A stretch of 64,000 bases of DNA from Wocania_A spongiicola (GTDB lineage Bacteria; Bacteroidota; Bacteroidia; Flavobacteriales; Flavobacteriaceae). The position numbers were made by a program, and so were the translations under genes. The stretch is from NCBI RefSeq assembly GCF_023502325.1, contig NZ_JAMFLZ010000008.1, forward strand, positions 62,001 to 126,000, in the 5' to 3' direction. Below the pieces are notes generated by a model. The model saw only the letters and a list, made by a program, of their open reading frames with translations. It ran no database searches and was not told where the DNA came from. This document shows, piece after piece, positions 61,403-64,000 of the stretch. Each line of letters starts with the position of its first letter. The first letter of the stretch is position 1.

Positions 61403-63355
61403 TCACTTCAAAGAATTAATCCAAGCTGCTATTTTAAGAGCCTCTGCTTTTGGGACTTGAGGCATTGGCGCCATAGGTGTTGCATACTCTGGCCAGTTTT
61501 TAGGCTGCGGATTATAAATAAGTTTCACTATTTCCTCATCGGTATAATTACGTTTTGCAATTAATTTAAAAGAAGGGCCAACAAGTCTTTTTTCTTTATG
61601 ATGGCATGCCACACAGGTATTATTAGTTAAAAGAGGTTGCACTTGAGCATCTGTTAAAACAGTCTTCTTTTTCTTAGCTACTGTAGTTTTACTAACTCTA
61701 GTTTTTTTAACCACTTTCTTTTTAATACGAGATGACCGTTTTGTTGAAAGTTGAGATAATTCTAATTTGTCGCCTTCAGCTATATTATTTAAAGTATAGT
61801 AGAATGTTGGGTGTAAAGTTAACTGGCCCGATTCTTTTTCCTTAACGCCAGATAAGGTTATTTCGTGCACATAAAACGGTCTTAAATTATCTGTAACAAT
61901 ACGAACCTTATAACCATCATCACTTACATTAACGCCTTTTAAATTAATAGTTTCCAAGTTTGCCTGTGGGCTTCCATAAGCAGCATGGTATTTATAGATA
62001 TAACTTTTGCCTTTATAAGAGTCTAAATCTTCTGCCGAACTTTTATCAACAGGTTTTGTGAATTCAATCTCAAAACCATCAGGCATTGATTTTACTGTTT
62101 TCATTTCAAAAGGAACGCGACCTGTCCATGTTAGGTATTCCAAACCAGAATTTGTAGTTCCGGCTGACCCCCATCCTCTATTGGTTTCCCCAACAAAAAG
62201 GTTTCCACTTTGGTCAAAATCCATACGCATTACCCCAGACTGAAAGCCCGATCTAAAATCGAAAGCAACACCTTGATATTCTCCTTTTACTTTTTCAAGA
62301 ACCACACGCATTATTTTACTTTGCCCCATATCGCCAACCAATATTTGTCCACTAAATGGTCCAAATTTACCTTCAGTCTCATCTACTTTCACTTCCGAGT
62401 TTGAGATCCCTAAAATACCGTGAGGTAAAACTACAGCTGGTAATTGCATTTCTGGAAAAGATTCTTTTGCTTCATAAACAAAATCTGGATCTTTTTCATC
62501 TATAATATTTTCGGGCTTTACGTAGCGTCCATTCTTTTTAATTTGACGCTTATCTATCTTATTATAAAATTCCGCTTCCGTAAGCTTTATAGGAGAGTCT
62601 TTATGCCCACTCCATTTAAGTCCTGCTGGATGTGCAGTAACCACGCCTTTAGGCAAGTGCCATAAGCCTCCAGAGCCTACCCAATCTCCTTGATTATCGG
62701 TATAGAACAATTCTCCATCAATAAGACCATAACCGGCAGGAGAACGCATTCCTGTTGCCCAAGGTTCCATACGTCCATCCTCATAAATTTTCATCGTCCA
62801 TCCTCGCCATGGTACACGACTTTCTCCTCGCCACCATTCTTCATTTCCAAAAGCGACATTTGCTGTTACAAAAAAGGCATTGTCTGGTGCCAATATTGGA
62901 CCAAAAGAATATTCGTGATAGTGTGTTGATAATGGCCATGCGTAAATGGTTTGATAAACATCTGCAATTCTATCTCCATCTGTATCTACAAGTTTAGTAA
63001 GCTCTCCTCGCTGTGCTGTATATAATGCTCCATCGCGATAAGCTAACCCTAATGGTTCGTGTAACCCAGATGCAAATTTTATAAACTTAGATGATGTGCC
63101 ATTCCCCATAGTTGGGTTTTCAATAATCCAAACATCTCCACGTCTGGTACAAACGGCTATACTTCCATCTGGAAGCGACAATACACCTCCTCCTTCAACT
63201 TTAATACCCTCAGGAGTTGGAACTTTAGTTATACGATAATAATCTTCTTCTTTAGGAGCGTTTTGAGCTATTACAATTTGAGTAAAACCAATCACAATCA
63301 GTAATACTACAATTTTAATACTATTTGTTTTATTATGAATTATTTTGTTCATCAT
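61403..63355 (-). CDS. Propeller-type protein with C-terminal cytochrome c domain
   Basis: A protein of about 650 residues. The start is placed at ATG 63353-63355, just after the stop of the preceding gene; the upstream TTG at 63364 would overlap that gene. A signal peptide (VVLLIVIGFTQIVIAQ) is followed by a beta-propeller (about 35-400; VLSLPDGSIAVCTRRGDVW, DMGQSKIMRVVLE). After a small beta domain (400-530) comes a Lys/Arg-rich linker (about 535-565) and a cytochrome c domain with CVACH near residue 590 and PMAPMPQVP as possible Met ligand. The group resembles membrane-bound dehydrogenase/heme proteins common in Planctomycetota and Bacteroidota. It probably accepts or passes electrons from sugar oxidation; the substrate is unknown. 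Confidence 0.83.
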   Translation of the reverse strand: MMNKIIHNKTNSIKIVVLLIVIGFTQIVIAQNAPKEEDYYRITKVPTPEGIKVEGGGVLSLPDGSIAVCTRRGDVWIIENPTMGNGTSSKFIKFASGLHEPLGLAYRDGALYTAQRGELTKLVDTDGDRIADVYQTIYAWPLSTHYHEYSFGPILAPDNAFFVTANVAFGNEEWWRGESRVPWRGWTMKIYEDGRMEPWATGMRSPAGYGLIDGELFYTDNQGDWVGSGGLWHLPKGVVTAHPAGLKWSGHKDSPIKLTEAEFYNKIDKRQIKKNGRYVKPENIIDEKDPDFVYEAKESFPEMQLPAVVLPHGILGISNSEVKVDETEGKFGPFSGQILVGDMGQSKIMRVVLEKVKGEYQGVAFDFRSGFQSGVMRMDFDQSGNLFVGETNRGWGSAGTTNSGLEYLTWTGRVPFEMKTVKSMPDGFEIEFTKPVDKSSAEDLDSYKGKSYIYKYHAAYGSPQANLETINLKGVNVSDDGYKVRIVTDNLRPFYVHEITLSGVKEKESGQLTLHPTFYYTLNNIAEGDKLELSQLSTKRSSRIKKKVVKKTRVSKTTVAKKKKTVLTDAQVQPLLTNNTCVACHHKEKRLVGPSFKLIAKRNYTDEEIVKLIYNPQPKNWPEYATPMAPMPQVPKAEALKIAAWINSLK

Positions 63356-63357
63356 GT

Positions 63358-64000
63358 CTACCAAATTATTTCATATTTAATTTTACTACCATCAACAGGA
63401 ATTATCAATTCTGTTTCTCCGTTAGCTTCTCGTACTACTGGTGTTTGGCCTGTTAATACTTTTACATAATACTGTTGTTCTTCTACAAGATAAGAGCCGT
63501 CAGTCATTTTTTTCACTTTGCCAGAAGCCAATTTGCAATACCAGTTTGTTAATCCAGATTTTGAAAATTGAATATCATTGACAACATAATTATTATTACT
63601 ATCTGATGTTATCCTGTTTTCAATATCAACATCTTTATATCGATATTTAAACACAGGTAACCCAGAAGTTTTATCAATTGTATAACCTTTAGAAACGAAA
63701 TCCGGTGCTAATCCTGTATCTGGAAATGCCTCAACCAAACTTGAAAGCTGAGCTATGGGTTGATTTAAAAAGATCCATTGAACGGCTCCTTTTGGTCTAA
63801 ACGATCCATCACCTCGGCTGTGCCACATGGGCGTTGCGTCTACAAAATCACCTCGCCAAACACCAACAAGGTTTCCTGCACCTAAATCGTAAATATAATT
63901 TACCCCTTCTGGTGTGCCAATACCTATGGTGTGTGATAATCGTTTTCCATCACCATTAAAACTTACAAAAGCTCTTAATAAACGTGGTTTAGAATCTGGC
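63358..64000 (-). CDS. DUF6797-like domain protein, C-terminal part (cut by window edge)
   Basis: At least 213 residues are encoded, and the frame is open through base 64000, so the start is outside the window. The visible part contains FVSFNGDGKRLSHTIGIGTP, VNYIYDLGAGNLVGVWRGDF, ATPMWHSRGDGSFRPKG and QYYVKVLTGQTPVVREANG. This beta-rich sequence resembles the C-terminal or middle region of large heme/propeller proteins (DUF6797-like). The stop at 63358-63360 lies 2 bp before the ATG of the cytochrome gene. Tight spacing suggests that the two are translated together, perhaps as a split version of a protein that is single elsewhere. Confidence 0.7.
   Translation of the reverse strand, partial: PDSKPRLLRAFVSFNGDGKRLSHTIGIGTPEGVNYIYDLGAGNLVGVWRGDFVDATPMWHSRGDGSFRPKGAVQWIFLNQPIAQLSSLVEAFPDTGLAPDFVSKGYTIDKTSGLPVFKYRYKDVDIENRITSDSNNNYVVNDIQFSKSGLTNWYCKLASGKVKKMTDGSYLVEEQQYYVKVLTGQTPVVREANGETELIIPVDGSKIKYEIIW

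Noticed and set aside
62210..62997. Several plus-strand open frames of 60-80 codons
   Set aside because: All overlap the propeller part of the cytochrome gene on the other strand, overlap each other and show no domain.
63356..63364. TTG start at 63364 for the propeller-cytochrome protein
   Set aside because: It would overlap the stop of the preceding gene; the ATG at 63353-63355 just after that stop is a better start.
1..64000. Horizontal transfer marks, insertion sequences, tRNA or rRNA genes
   Set aside because: I found no transposase, integrase, terminal inverted repeats with target duplication, or tRNA/rRNA-like sequence, and base composition looks uniform by eye except the short poly-Gly run.

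Overview
The window is AT-rich DNA that reads as the chromosome of a marine member of the Flavobacteriaceae (Bacteroidota). The reasons are a SusC/SusD pair, many lipoproteins with short Cys lipoboxes, PKD and CBM surface proteins, sparse Shine-Dalgarno sequences, TAnnTTTG-type -7 boxes, and a protein set typical of algal-polysaccharide degraders. I see no rRNA, tRNA, CRISPR array, insertion sequence or phage gene.

Region 1 (1-29785, all on the minus strand) is a polysaccharide utilisation locus (PUL) for laminarin-type beta-1,3/1,6-glucan. In transcription order it has a membrane-anchored propeller/Y_Y_Y/LuxR-type regulator, SusC, SusD, two PKD surface glycan-binding lipoproteins, a perfect 18-bp hairpin, a GH2-type TIM barrel fused to a probable outer-membrane beta-barrel, a CBM/Big2 lipoprotein, a GH16 laminarinase and a modular PKD/CBM lipoprotein. 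A second hairpin terminator follows. After it come a cytoplasmic GH149-like beta-1,3-glucan phosphorylase, two tandem GH17 lipoproteins, a GH30 beta-1,6-glucanase lipoprotein, a GPH-family sugar symporter, a small unknown membrane protein, a cytoplasmic GH17 and a second GPH symporter cut by the window edge. The layout suggests surface binding and cutting (GH16, SGBPs), SusCD import, periplasmic trimming and debranching (GH17, GH30), inner-membrane import (GPH), then cytoplasmic phosphorolysis or hydrolysis.

A thioredoxin reductase gene (trxB, 30097-31080) separates this from region 2 (31227-51370). Region 2 is two divergent operons around an AraC-type regulator. Both carry the same set: GMC-family flavin dehydrogenase, gluconate-2-dehydrogenase-subunit-3-like small subunit, DUF1080 lipoprotein, Gfo/Idh/MocA oxidoreductase and TIM-barrel sugar isomerase/epimerase. 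The minus-strand copy adds an MFS importer, and its Gfo enzyme and one isomerase are cytoplasmic. The plus-strand copy has Tat-exported Gfo and isomerase enzymes, an FGE-like protein, a TMEM220-like protein and a TonB-dependent receptor without SusD. These families are those known from 3-keto-glycoside (oxidise, then eliminate or hydrolyse) sugar breakdown. I infer a duplicated, compartmentalised oxidative glycoside pathway.

Region 3 (51609-64000) holds a LacI regulator, xylulokinase and xylose isomerase. It continues with a five-domain ThuA/PQQ-dehydrogenase/PKD/cytochrome c/CBM6-like lipoprotein and an S9 prolyl oligopeptidase. On the opposite strand are a propeller-cytochrome c protein and a second, truncated protein ending just upstream of it. 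The cytochrome modules could accept electrons from the flavin dehydrogenases, but that is inference.
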